This document shows positions 36,688 through 46,146 of a stretch of 64,000 nt of DNA, in pieces (positions within the stretch are counted from its first letter, which is position 1; each line of letters begins with the position of its first letter). Both the position numbers and the translations under genes were made by a program. Location: the NCBI GenBank assembly GCA_028690665.1, contig JAQVAV010000001.1:1-64000 (forward strand), in the 5' to 3' direction. The notes beneath the pieces were generated by a model that was not told where the DNA came from, searched no databases, and saw only the letters and a list, made by a program, of their open reading frames with translations. Source of the stretch: Paludibacter sp. GTDB taxonomy: Bacteria > Bacteroidota > Bacteroidia > Bacteroidales > Paludibacteraceae.

Positions 36688-39333
36688 TTATTTTACAATA
36701 ACTTTGGTAGAAAAGCCATCTATCACCATAATGTACAAGCCTTCATTCAACATTGGAGATATGAATGTTCCATTTATGTTTTCGGTAGTAACCTTCTGTC
36801 CTGAGATATTGAACAGGTCAACTCTTTCCTGTACGCCATCAACTTTAATTACATGGTTTTCAATATTAATCGAATATTCACAATTGTCGGCATCAACTTT
36901 CGTTAAAGCTGTCGGGGTTACGGTAATCAGATCTGTCTGTATAGTAGTATCTGACGACCCGGAATTGGAAGCTGTAAGCTTTACTGTAAATGTTCCTCCC
37001 TGAGTGTATATATGTTCAGGATTTTGCTCTGTACTCGTAGATCCATCGCCAAAATCCCATTCCCAACTCGTGGCATTTTCCGACAAATCAGTAAAACTTA
37101 CTGTCAAAGGAGAAATACCATCGATCGGATCAGCATAAAAATCAGCCTTCACAGGCAGTGTTTCTTTCAAAGTCAGTCCATCAACAAGAATTTCGTTATT
37201 AGTACCACTTTTATTTGAACCCATTTTGAATACAAAATAATAAGTGCCGGTTTTTGTACATTTATATGGCGACACTGTAAGTAATGAGCTCATTTTCCCG
37301 TTCATAAATTGTCCGGAGCCTTCCCATGTATTGATATTGGCTATTTTAGTTCCAAAATCCGTACTATAATCTGTTCCATCCACCGGCATAACATCACCAA
37401 TATAAACTTCACACCAGTAATCCGCAATTCCATTTACATCCTTATAAAATCCATCAAACAAATAGGTATAGCCTTCCGTTAAATTAATTGACTGATAAAT
37501 GCCAACATTGAAATGTCCGCCAACAGACTGAATACGTAAGTTTCCGCCTTCTGCTCCTGCAGGACTATCTCCTGAATAGTTCCAGGTGAGAGTTGAAGCA
37601 TCTGATGCATCAAATTTCACATTCGACCAATAATTACCATTTTCCATATCGCCACCATAAAGCGTTTCGCCTTCAGGCAATGCCGGTTTTTCATTTACTT
37701 TTACAAAAGCCTCCTTAGTGAGTGTTGAATCGCCTAATTCATTGGAAGCTTTCAGTTTTACAGTATAATTACCGACAGCAGTATATGTGTGCTCAGGATT
37801 TTCGAGCGTACTGGTACTTCCATCTCCAAAATCCCAAAGATAAGTATCCGCAAATTTTGTAGTATTTGAAAACGATGTTTCCAAATCTGCAAAACCTACA
37901 TTATTATCAGCAGAGAAACCCACAAAAGGTTTTGTACGAAGAGGAGTAAGCGACAATTCATCAATTGCAATTGTAAAAGCAGGGCCATCATAAGTTCCCA
38001 TTTTCAATACGAAATAATAATCTCCGGTTGACTCAGGAATATATTTTGTATAAGTACCTGCATTATTTTTAAATGTACCATTTAGACCTGCAACGGTTGA
38101 ACCTGAATTCCAACCATCGAATTTAGCGATTAATGTTGCATCAAAATCGTTGGCACTATAATCTGCTCCAGGAATGGGTTGACTGCCCACGTAAACCTCA
38201 CACCAATAATTATGCAGGTCGGCAGATAAATCGCGAATGGCCCCGTCAAAAACATAAACTGAATCGGCACTGAGATGAACTTTTTGATATACAGCAAACT
38301 GAATATTGCCGGAACCACCTTCACTCTCAACTAACAAACAGCCGCCTTGACCAGCATCCGGCTTTTCATCCGTATAGTTCCAGGTTTCCTGAGGATGTAC
38401 ACTCTCGCTGTTCAGATAATCAACACTCCAGGCTCCTTGAGCTTCCATGTTCCCATTTTTTAAAACACCTCCACCTGTAAGTTGTGTGGCAGCAGTAACT
38501 TGGATAAAAGCAGTATTCGTTATAAAATCACTTCCAATTTCATTTGTTGCCGTCAATTTCACATCGTAAGTTCCGGCAGAAGTATACGTGTGCGATGGAT
38601 TTTCATCCGTAGACGTACTTCCATCTCCAAATTCCCACAGCCATGAAGTAGCATAGGCCGACTGGTCGGTAAACTGAACAGTAAGCGGAGCAAAGCCACT
38701 GCGAACATCTGCTTTAAAGGCAGGAACTGGCGCAACGCGAGCTGCCGTAAGCGATAGGTTGTCCAACAAAACTTCACAGGTATCCTGTTCTGTATCCCAA
38801 GTAGTTGCACCCATTTTAATGATAAAGGTATATGTTCCGGTTACCGGCGGAGCAAAAGACACGCTGGTGGCTGCATTTAATTTGAATGAACCTTCGGCTA
38901 CTGCTGCCGGATTATCCCAACTGCCATAGGACGCAATTTTGGAACCTAAATCTGTTGTGTAGTCCTCTCCTTCATTAGGAGCCTGGCCAATGAAAACCTC
39001 ACACCAGGAACGCTGCAACTTTAAGTTTTTATATACAGCATCAAAATTATACACAGAATCAGACGATAATGTAACGGTTTGATAAAAAGCCACCTGAGAA
39101 TTGCCCGAAGTGGTAATTGCTTTTACATACAAACATCCCCCCTGCCCTCCCCCAGGGAGTTGTGTTGTGTAATTCCAGTTAAACTCGGGATACTGCTCTG
39201 TTGCAGTATTCAAATAACTAACTTGCCAGCTGCCCTGAGCTTCCATATTACCATTTTGGAGAAGATTTCCTCCGAAAAGCTGTGTTGTCCAACTAATGAC
39301 AATCAGCATTAAAAAAAATAATTTTTGTTTCAT
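36688..39333 (-). CDS. Secreted protein with three lectin-like/PKD pairs and a C-terminal sorting segment
   Basis: An 881-residue protein. After a signal peptide (1-21) come three copies of a two-part unit: a beta-sandwich, galactose-binding-like module (about 22-198, 288-465, 556-724), each with NGNMEAQG-like start, GQGGCL-type loop and a conserved WCEVxxG motif, followed by a PKD domain (about 203-280, 470-547, 728-806), each with WxFGDGSTST and ENPxHxYT. The end (about 825-881; VDLFNISGQKVTT, NEGLYIMVIDG) resembles a T9SS type A sorting domain, so export to the surface is likely. No catalytic motif is visible. As part of the second PUL it probably binds glycan at the surface (inference). 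Confidence 0.82.
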   Translation of the reverse strand: MKQKLFFLMLIVISWTTQLFGGNLLQNGNMEAQGSWQVSYLNTATEQYPEFNWNYTTQLPGGGQGGCLYVKAITTSGNSQVAFYQTVTLSSDSVYNFDAVYKNLKLQRSWCEVFIGQAPNEGEDYTTDLGSKIASYGSWDNPAAVAEGSFKLNAATSVSFAPPVTGTYTFIIKMGATTWDTEQDTCEVLLDNLSLTAARVAPVPAFKADVRSGFAPLTVQFTDQSAYATSWLWEFGDGSTSTDENPSHTYTSAGTYDVKLTATNEIGSDFITNTAFIQVTAATQLTGGGVLKNGNMEAQGAWSVDYLNSESVHPQETWNYTDEKPDAGQGGCLLVESEGGSGNIQFAVYQKVHLSADSVYVFDGAIRDLSADLHNYWCEVYVGSQPIPGADYSANDFDATLIAKFDGWNSGSTVAGLNGTFKNNAGTYTKYIPESTGDYYFVLKMGTYDGPAFTIAIDELSLTPLRTKPFVGFSADNNVGFADLETSFSNTTKFADTYLWDFGDGSTSTLENPEHTYTAVGNYTVKLKASNELGDSTLTKEAFVKVNEKPALPEGETLYGGDMENGNYWSNVKFDASDASTLTWNYSGDSPAGAEGGNLRIQSVGGHFNVGIYQSINLTEGYTYLFDGFYKDVNGIADYWCEVYIGDVMPVDGTDYSTDFGTKIANINTWEGSGQFMNGKMSSLLTVSPYKCTKTGTYYFVFKMGSNKSGTNNEILVDGLTLKETLPVKADFYADPIDGISPLTVSFTDLSENATSWEWDFGDGSTSTEQNPEHIYTQGGTFTVKLTASNSGSSDTTIQTDLITVTPTALTKVDADNCEYSINIENHVIKVDGVQERVDLFNISGQKVTTENINGTFISPMLNEGLYIMVIDGFSTKVIVK

Positions 39334-39384
39334 GATTTTAGAATTTACAGATCAACAATTTTTATACTTTGAGATTTTTTTAAT

Positions 39385-39768
39385 TTAATTTTCGCCATTG
39401 GGAAAAATATTAATCGTTGCAGGGATGGAATAATTACCAGCACCATCAACCGTATATACAGAAATAGTATACCCTTTAATTTCAAGATCAGTTAACTTAT
39501 AAGTCGTTACAAGTGTGTCGGCTGGGTATATAGTACTGTCGTTAAGCAGAATAATATTTTTTACAGCAATGTTTCCCGTCGGATTTTTCCACAAAAGAGT
39601 GGCCTCACGTAATCCGACAACTGCATCCAGTCCAGTAACTTTAGGCGAATATATTTTTGTATCTTCAAGATATTGAACATAATTATCTTCCATACTGTCG
39701 CAACCAGTCAATAGCACTGAAAAAAGAAGAATTAAAAAACATGATATCCGATTCATTTTCATATACAT
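39385..39768 (-). CDS. DUF4998-type lipoprotein, short form
   Basis: A 127-residue lipoprotein with lipobox LLTGC (Cys23) and an acidic continuation (DSMEDNY). A single fibronectin/Ig-like domain follows: PKVTGLDAVVGLREATLLWK and LEIKGYTISVYTVDGAGNYS. It looks like the N-terminal domain of DUF4998 proteins, which from memory are usually longer; here the frame stops right after the first domain. Start could be any of three Met codons within five residues. Sits in the second PUL between two other surface proteins; probably glycan binding, not shown. Confidence 0.7.
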   Translation of the reverse strand: MYMKMNRISCFLILLFSVLLTGCDSMEDNYVQYLEDTKIYSPKVTGLDAVVGLREATLLWKNPTGNIAVKNIILLNDSTIYPADTLVTTYKLTDLEIKGYTISVYTVDGAGNYSIPATINIFPNGEN

Positions 39769-39784
39769 TTAAAATATTTAAATA

Positions 39785-41029
39785 TTACTGATTATCAAGA
39801 CCATAAAGTGTAATTTCAGAGCCATATACATATATCTCACTTCCATAATTTGAAAGAATGGCAAATTTGAGATATCTGAAAGCGGGAGAAGCTGATTCGA
39901 GGACAAACTCATGCCCATCAATTGCTTCCTGAATTTTTGCGACAGGGACATTGCCCTCGCTATCTTTTGGGTCACCAATGTCAAAACTTCCAAGATCAGT
40001 CCAACTGATCAAATCATTGCTGACATAAATCTCGAACGAACGCATATTCGATTCCTGGTAGTAATAATAATCATCACTAACGCCATTTTGGTCATCGTTT
40101 AAATACCAAAATGCGCGTTGCCAGACTTTAAAGCGATTAATTACTACACTTTTATTTAAATCAATCACAATATTGAGAGGAAAATTCAACTGTCCGCCAT
40201 TATCGGCGCGATCGATAATGAAATAACTATTATCCGTATTAGAATTTTTAGTATCAATTTCATCATCAAAAAAAGCTTTGAGAGAGCCTTCATATTTATC
40301 GCCATCAACCGATAAACTTTGAAGCACTGTCCATGTAGATTTATCAATAGTCTGCTCAAATAATGGTTTATAGGTTCCTTTACCAACAGTATCGGTTTTA
40401 TTGCCATTAAAATCTTCAACTGCTGCATAAAAATTGTATGGTATTGAATCGAGTCCGAAAACAGGGATATTACCTGTTGTATCTGCAGATGACAAAATTC
40501 GTTCTTCTATTTTAGATCCATTTTCATAATAAAGATAAATGAAAACCTGTTTGCCATTAGGATTGAAACGTTCGTTCCATTTCAGACGCACCCCTCCAAA
40601 ATCTACAGCCAAGGTCATAGAATCACGAATAGCATAAATATATGATTTCAGCGGAGTAACACTCAGCTTCACAGATTCAGATTCATTTTTATTATTATCA
40701 ATGGCTGTCAATGTAATTTCGTGAGGTAATTCGTCCACAAAACCATCAATTTCTATTGAATCACAATACCGGCTGGATACTTTGAAAACATCATTTCCTA
40801 ATGAATTTCGATAGGAAGCTTTTACATAAAGTAAGTCATCATCGGCAGGAGCCGTGAAATATAAAACTGCACCGCCACTGGTTGCACGATACGAAATATT
40901 AGTTACTATATCCGGTGGTGTAACGTCTTCATTTATCTCATTTCCGTTACAGGCCGCAAAAAACAAAATTGCCAATATGCTTACTATAAACGCATTTATT
41001 TTTATTGAAAATTTATTGATGTGTATCAT
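39785..41029 (-). CDS. DUF4959/DUF5126/DUF5000 surface lipoprotein (SusE-position)
   Basis: A 414-residue lipoprotein, lipobox FFAAC with Cys27. An Ig/Fn3-like DUF4959 domain (about 35-128; VLYFTAPADDDLLYVKASYR) precedes a DUF5126 domain (about 130-225; GGVRLKWNERFNPNGKQVFI) and a DUF5000 F5/8 type C-like domain (about 240-410; FKVWQRAFWYLND, NMRSFEIYVSNDLISWTDLG, FRYLKFAILSNYG). This three-domain lipoprotein commonly follows SusC/SusD in Bacteroidota and is thought to bind glycan at the surface. 39 nt after susD. Confidence 0.9.
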   Translation of the reverse strand: MIHINKFSIKINAFIVSILAILFFAACNGNEINEDVTPPDIVTNISYRATSGGAVLYFTAPADDDLLYVKASYRNSLGNDVFKVSSRYCDSIEIDGFVDELPHEITLTAIDNNKNESESVKLSVTPLKSYIYAIRDSMTLAVDFGGVRLKWNERFNPNGKQVFIYLYYENGSKIEERILSSADTTGNIPVFGLDSIPYNFYAAVEDFNGNKTDTVGKGTYKPLFEQTIDKSTWTVLQSLSVDGDKYEGSLKAFFDDEIDTKNSNTDNSYFIIDRADNGGQLNFPLNIVIDLNKSVVINRFKVWQRAFWYLNDDQNGVSDDYYYYQESNMRSFEIYVSNDLISWTDLGSFDIGDPKDSEGNVPVAKIQEAIDGHEFVLESASPAFRYLKFAILSNYGSEIYVYGSEITLYGLDNQ

Positions 41030-41068
41030 ATTATTTTATTTTTTATCTGATTCATTATCAGCACAAAA

Positions 41069-42988
41069 TTACCAACCCGGATTCTGTACCAGATTCGAGT
41101 TTTTTACTATTTCGTAGGTTTTAATTGGCATTAAATAATCACGTGGAGTTATAAACGAGCGTTGACTAACATCAATTACTTTGTAAAAAGCATTAGTTGA
41201 TGTTCCATCTACCGACCAGCCCCTGATTGGTTGGTTGAAATATTGATTGGCTTTTTTCCAACGACGGATATCATTGTTCCGTTGTCCTTCAAAAGCAAGT
41301 TCAATTTCACGTTCCTGCTGAATAATTTCACGAAGTCCTGACTGCTCAAGATGTTTATTGACATCCCGTACCAAAGCAGCATCGCTCCACACTGTTTCAA
41401 CATTAGGAATTCCGGCACGGGAACGGACAACATTCAGTGCATCATAAACCTTTTGACCGGGTCCGTAATATTCATTATAAGCTTCGGCATAATTAAGGTA
41501 AAGTTCGGCCAAGCGGATAATAGGCCACTCGTAAACCACCAGTTTATTATAATTTTCCCCCGTTGAATTTGGATGACAAATTTTCTTCAACAGGTATCCG
41601 GTTACAGCATAATCATTTGAATTGGCTTGCCGACCGTGAGTTTCACCTTTCTTCATCTGGAGATTCCATTTTTCGCCCCAGGTACGATAAATTCCCCGGT
41701 CGAATCCAATTGAAGCATAGAAACGGGGTTCACGCGAAAGGTGTAGATTCGGAACCATAACCGATGAACTCTGAGTAGCATGGTATTTATCAGCATCTGG
41801 CACTTTAGACAAACTATAACGGGTACTGTATTTATATGTCAAATCTTCATCAATTGGAAGTCCGTTTTTCGTATAATACATTTCCACCGCCTGCATAGAT
41901 GGAGAGACCCATTGCCAGGCAGCTTCGTTTGAAGAAGAACTGGGACTTTTTGGCAATGCCCCCGCCTGCAACATCCACCAATCACCATTATCTATAGGAT
42001 TGGAATTACCCCAAATAAGTTCCGTATTCCATTTTTCGGTAAACATATACCGGTAATCATACAAAACTCTTACTTCATCCTGTTTATAATCAATTGAATC
42101 AAAGGCTGGAACCACACTTTTATAAGTATACATTTCCACTCCATTTTCTGTTGCTATTTTTATAGCTACCTCAGATGCATCAAGTGCTTTTTTCCATTTT
42201 TCCTTATCGTAGACTGTATTAAAAAGTTTCTGCCCATCCTTATCCTTAAAATTTTCATAGTATTCGGAATTTCCGTTAAACAACGGACTGGCAGCATAAA
42301 GTAACACTCTTGATTTAATAGCATAGGCAATTACCTGATCAATCCGTCCAAGGTCATTGGTTCTGGTAACGCGCACAGGCAAATGTTCAATGGCTTTATC
42401 AATGGTAGAAACTATATAGTCGACCACTTCATCCACCGGAGCTCTTTTTACCCGGACTTCTTCTGTCGTAGCATCAACAGCCAGGTTATCGTCTACAATA
42501 GGAATAGGTCCGTATTGGCAAAAAAGTAGAAAATGGTAGTATGCCTTGAGAAAAATGACTTCCGATTTCCATGTCTGTTTTTCATCATCGGTCATATCGT
42601 TTACCTTATCAATATTCCCAATAAAGGTATTGCATACGCGAATAGCTTTCCAAAGTGAATATTGGGTATAACCTGTAGATATGGTATCATTCCAATATCC
42701 AAGAATCGGATCATCTGCATTTTGTTTACCACGCATCATTTCCACACCCGGAGTTTCTTTAGCCAATGGAGTAGTTAGCTCATCCGAGGCAAAGACATAA
42801 GTAGAATAAACACCATCTTGCTGAGGCAAAAAATGATAGCAGGTAGCCAACGCATTGTATGCTGCATCTTTACGCTGAAAAAGCAAATCAACCTCCTGTG
42901 TTTTATCCGGCACAACATCCAGATAATCGGCACATGCCGAGAATATTATAATTGGTAATGAGTACAAAAATATTTTGAAGGGTTTCAT
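41069..42988 (-). CDS. SusD/RagB-type glycan-binding lipoprotein (second PUL)
   Basis: A 639-residue SusD homologue. The lipobox is IIFSAC with Cys19; mature start ADYLDVVPDKTQEVDLLFQR. Helical TPR-like repeats follow (FLKAYYHFLLFCQYGPIPIV), and C-terminal SusD motifs include WPIIRLAELYLNYAEAYNEY, ALNVVRSRAGIP, QQEREIELAFEGQRNNDIRR and DYLMPIKTYEIVKN. It is longer than the first SusD, typical of the larger RagB class. Begins 12 nt after its SusC partner. Confidence 0.97.
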   Translation of the reverse strand: MKPFKIFLYSLPIIIFSACADYLDVVPDKTQEVDLLFQRKDAAYNALATCYHFLPQQDGVYSTYVFASDELTTPLAKETPGVEMMRGKQNADDPILGYWNDTISTGYTQYSLWKAIRVCNTFIGNIDKVNDMTDDEKQTWKSEVIFLKAYYHFLLFCQYGPIPIVDDNLAVDATTEEVRVKRAPVDEVVDYIVSTIDKAIEHLPVRVTRTNDLGRIDQVIAYAIKSRVLLYAASPLFNGNSEYYENFKDKDGQKLFNTVYDKEKWKKALDASEVAIKIATENGVEMYTYKSVVPAFDSIDYKQDEVRVLYDYRYMFTEKWNTELIWGNSNPIDNGDWWMLQAGALPKSPSSSSNEAAWQWVSPSMQAVEMYYTKNGLPIDEDLTYKYSTRYSLSKVPDADKYHATQSSSVMVPNLHLSREPRFYASIGFDRGIYRTWGEKWNLQMKKGETHGRQANSNDYAVTGYLLKKICHPNSTGENYNKLVVYEWPIIRLAELYLNYAEAYNEYYGPGQKVYDALNVVRSRAGIPNVETVWSDAALVRDVNKHLEQSGLREIIQQEREIELAFEGQRNNDIRRWKKANQYFNQPIRGWSVDGTSTNAFYKVIDVSQRSFITPRDYLMPIKTYEIVKNSNLVQNPGW

Positions 42989-43000
42989 ATATATCTATCT

Positions 43001-46000
43001 TTAAAAGTTAACATTCAAACCTAAATTGATTACTTTCTGGGTAGGATAACCCAAGCCATTACTTCCCATTTCGGGATCCCACAATTTAAATTTACTGATT
43101 ACAAACAAGTTCGTTCCACTGGCATAAAAACGGGCTTTGCTGAAACTAAATTTCTTTATCAACTTTTCGGGAAGAGAATAGCCCAACTCAACACTCTTAA
43201 GGCGAAGAAAACTACCATCGCGAAGCCACCATGTTGATACTTTTTCGTTATTTTCAATAGAAGTTGTTGATAAACGTGGCCAAAAAGCATTAGGATCAGG
43301 ATTATCATCAGACCAGTGATTATCGGCAATAATTTGTAAAGCATTCCTTTCATTCACAAAAGGGGCTATGGCTGTCGGGTCAATAAAAAATGACGAACGG
43401 GCAGATCCCTGAAAGAAAAAAGAAAAATCAAAATCATGAAATCCTGTAGAAATACCAAAACCATAAATAATTTCGGGAACTGTGGGATAGCCGATAGGCA
43501 CTCTGTCATTTTCATCAATTTTGCCATCTTCATTTACATCGACATACTTAATATCGCCAGCCATTAAACTCGATGTTCCCGGTGTTTCTGGTGTTCCTGG
43601 TGCTATGTTGAACTGAGTTGGAGAATTAAGCACATCTTCTTCATCAACAAAAAGCCGTTCAGCAACATATCCCCACTGTTGATTAATAGACTGCCCAATC
43701 TGACTCAGATAATCATATTGATAATCGGGTTCTCCGTTCTCAATAACTTCATTGGTAGAATACGTGAAATTAGCACGGGATGTTACCCACCAATCTTTAT
43801 TAATGCTAACATTATAATCAACAGAAGCATCCACCCCATGAGATTTTACACGACCAAGATTACTGGAAATACTTGCGGTTAATCCCATAGTTTCAGGAAT
43901 ATAATCGCGACTCATGTAAATATTGGAACGATTTTCGGTAAAATAATCGACCTGAATGTTTACTTTGTTAAACAATCCAAGTTCTAATCCATAATTAGCT
44001 TTTGCTGAGACCTCCCATGTAATATCCGGATTCGAGTAACGGTCAATAATATATCCATTGTAGAAATTACTAAAGTCATTGCCATAGCTATACCCATAAT
44101 TTGAATTACTCAGGTTAACAGCAGATAAATAAAAAAACCTGTCGGATGCTGCTGAAATTGCATCATTCCCAACCAAACCATAAGTAGCTTTAAATTTGAG
44201 CAAAGAGATTTTGTTTTTCAATTCGCTTGTCCAGAATTTTTCATTCGACACAGCCCAGCCAATACCGGCTGAAGGGAAAAAACCGAAACGATGCTCTGCC
44301 GCAAACTTCTCGGATCCGTTATATCCAAAATTAACTTCAGTAAAATACCGGCTATCAAAAGCATAGGTAGCCCGACCCGAAACCCCCATGTTACGGGATG
44401 GCAGCGAAGCTAGTGCACTTCCGGCAATGGTGTTCAAAGCCTCTTTGGCTGTAAACACCAACAACCCTCCCACTTCGTGTTTTGTATTAAAAGCCCTGTT
44501 ATATTGTGTTGCCGCTTCAAAATAAAAGCTCGAATTGGCCTCATTAAAGACCGTAGGATCTTTCAGATATTCAGTACCTTCGGTTATCTGATACAATGAA
44601 TGTTCAACACCGGCATCGGTATCAACTTCTTTCAGACCGTAATAAAAAGGAGTAAACTCGCGAGAATTCTCATTCGAACTGTAAGTGCTTACCGATGCCA
44701 GTCCACGTATTTTCAGGCCCTTAGTAATCATACCCAAGTCCTGTTCAACCTGAAATTGAGAACGGGTACTGGAAGTAAATTTATTTTTAAATCCTTTAAC
44801 CATATCTGCATACGGATTAGGATAAGTACCATCTCCTTTATTACCGAAAAGAACATGATTTAAGTATTGGGTACTTGCATCTTTTTCGTAGTACATTGGG
44901 AAATTAACCGGATTAGCCTGCATAACTTCTTCAAAAATAGAACTCGCGTCCACAACCGGACCGTTATAACGATCGATCAAAGAAGAAAACTTCACCGCTA
45001 CTTTGGTCGTTTTGGTAAGATTAATATCAATATTAGCCTGTAAATTATAGCGTTTAATATCAACATTATTATTGAAGTTATTAAGATTGTCGACCTTCAG
45101 CAATCCCATTTCGTCGGTATACGAAGCCGATAGATAATACTGAGCCACTTCACCACCACCATTAATATTTATGTTCGCTTTCTGATTCATGACATAGTCA
45201 CGAAACAAAGCGTCGTACCAATCAATATTCGGATAAATCTGCGAATCTGTACCACGGCGTGTTCCTTCAATTTTATCTTTTGAGTAATAAAGTAAAGCCG
45301 AAGGTTCCCGTGTTCGCAAAGCTTCGTTGTATAACTCCATATATTGAACGCCCCCTAAAAATTTATTGGTACGCGTTGGCGACGTAAACGAATTATCAAT
45401 CCGGACTGACACGTTGGCTTTTCCTTTTACTCCGGTTTTTGTGGTAACAAGAATAACCCCGTTAGCACCACGGGCACCGTAAAGAGCCGTTGCCGTAGCA
45501 TCTTTCATGATAGAAAAACTGGCGATATTATCCGGTTCCATGCGGGCAAGGTCATTCGTACTTACTTCAAGTCCATCGATTAATATCAACGGGCTGCTTT
45601 TATAACCGAAAGTTGTAACACCCCGAACGAAAAACTCAGCATTATCCTGTCCAGGTTCTCCTGAACGCTGATATGAAATAATTCCCGCAATTTTTCCAGC
45701 CAAAGCATTAGTCATATTGGTTGGTGCAATTTTAAGTTCACTCGGTCGTATGGTATTAATTGAACCAATTACACTTTCTCTTTTCTGAGTCTGAAATGCA
45801 ACTACCTGAACTTCGCCCAATTCACTGGCTGCCTCTTTTAAAATGACATTAATAACCGTATTATTGCCAACAACTTTATAGACTTTTTCGAACCCAACAT
45901 AATTGTATTCAAGAGTATCTCCTGGAGATAAATTATTTAAAACATATTTTCCATCAAGCGTTGTGGTTGTTCCGATGGTACTGTTTTTCTTAATGATAGA

Positions 46001-46129
46001 AACTCCGGGTAACGGATTTCCACCGGCATCGACCACTAAACCTTTGATTAATACCGACTGTGCCCTCAATTGGGGAACGGTCAGTAATAATGATAATAAA
46101 ATAAGTAATTTTGTGATTTTTCGTTTCAT
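43001..46129 (-). CDS. SusC/RagA-type TonB-dependent outer membrane transporter (second PUL)
   Basis: I start at the ATG at 46129 (MKRKITKLLILLSLLLTVPQ, then LRAQ signal peptide) instead of the upstream in-frame start at 46192, which lies inside the GH5 gene; this gives 1042 residues. A carboxypeptidase-regulatory-like domain (LIKGLVVDAGGNPLPGVSII) is followed by a plug (AGKIAGIISYQRSGEPGQDN, YGARGANGVILVTTK) and a TonB-dependent barrel with SusC-type end (YPTQKVINLGLNVNF). Imports oligosaccharides from the glycan bound by SusD. 17 nt after the GH5 gene. Confidence 0.96.
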   Translation of the reverse strand: MKRKITKLLILLSLLLTVPQLRAQSVLIKGLVVDAGGNPLPGVSIIKKNSTIGTTTTLDGKYVLNNLSPGDTLEYNYVGFEKVYKVVGNNTVINVILKEAASELGEVQVVAFQTQKRESVIGSINTIRPSELKIAPTNMTNALAGKIAGIISYQRSGEPGQDNAEFFVRGVTTFGYKSSPLILIDGLEVSTNDLARMEPDNIASFSIMKDATATALYGARGANGVILVTTKTGVKGKANVSVRIDNSFTSPTRTNKFLGGVQYMELYNEALRTREPSALLYYSKDKIEGTRRGTDSQIYPNIDWYDALFRDYVMNQKANININGGGEVAQYYLSASYTDEMGLLKVDNLNNFNNNVDIKRYNLQANIDINLTKTTKVAVKFSSLIDRYNGPVVDASSIFEEVMQANPVNFPMYYEKDASTQYLNHVLFGNKGDGTYPNPYADMVKGFKNKFTSSTRSQFQVEQDLGMITKGLKIRGLASVSTYSSNENSREFTPFYYGLKEVDTDAGVEHSLYQITEGTEYLKDPTVFNEANSSFYFEAATQYNRAFNTKHEVGGLLVFTAKEALNTIAGSALASLPSRNMGVSGRATYAFDSRYFTEVNFGYNGSEKFAAEHRFGFFPSAGIGWAVSNEKFWTSELKNKISLLKFKATYGLVGNDAISAASDRFFYLSAVNLSNSNYGYSYGNDFSNFYNGYIIDRYSNPDITWEVSAKANYGLELGLFNKVNIQVDYFTENRSNIYMSRDYIPETMGLTASISSNLGRVKSHGVDASVDYNVSINKDWWVTSRANFTYSTNEVIENGEPDYQYDYLSQIGQSINQQWGYVAERLFVDEEDVLNSPTQFNIAPGTPETPGTSSLMAGDIKYVDVNEDGKIDENDRVPIGYPTVPEIIYGFGISTGFHDFDFSFFFQGSARSSFFIDPTAIAPFVNERNALQIIADNHWSDDNPDPNAFWPRLSTTSIENNEKVSTWWLRDGSFLRLKSVELGYSLPEKLIKKFSFSKARFYASGTNLFVISKFKLWDPEMGSNGLGYPTQKVINLGLNVNF

Positions 46130-46146
46130 TATTAAATTAATTGATA

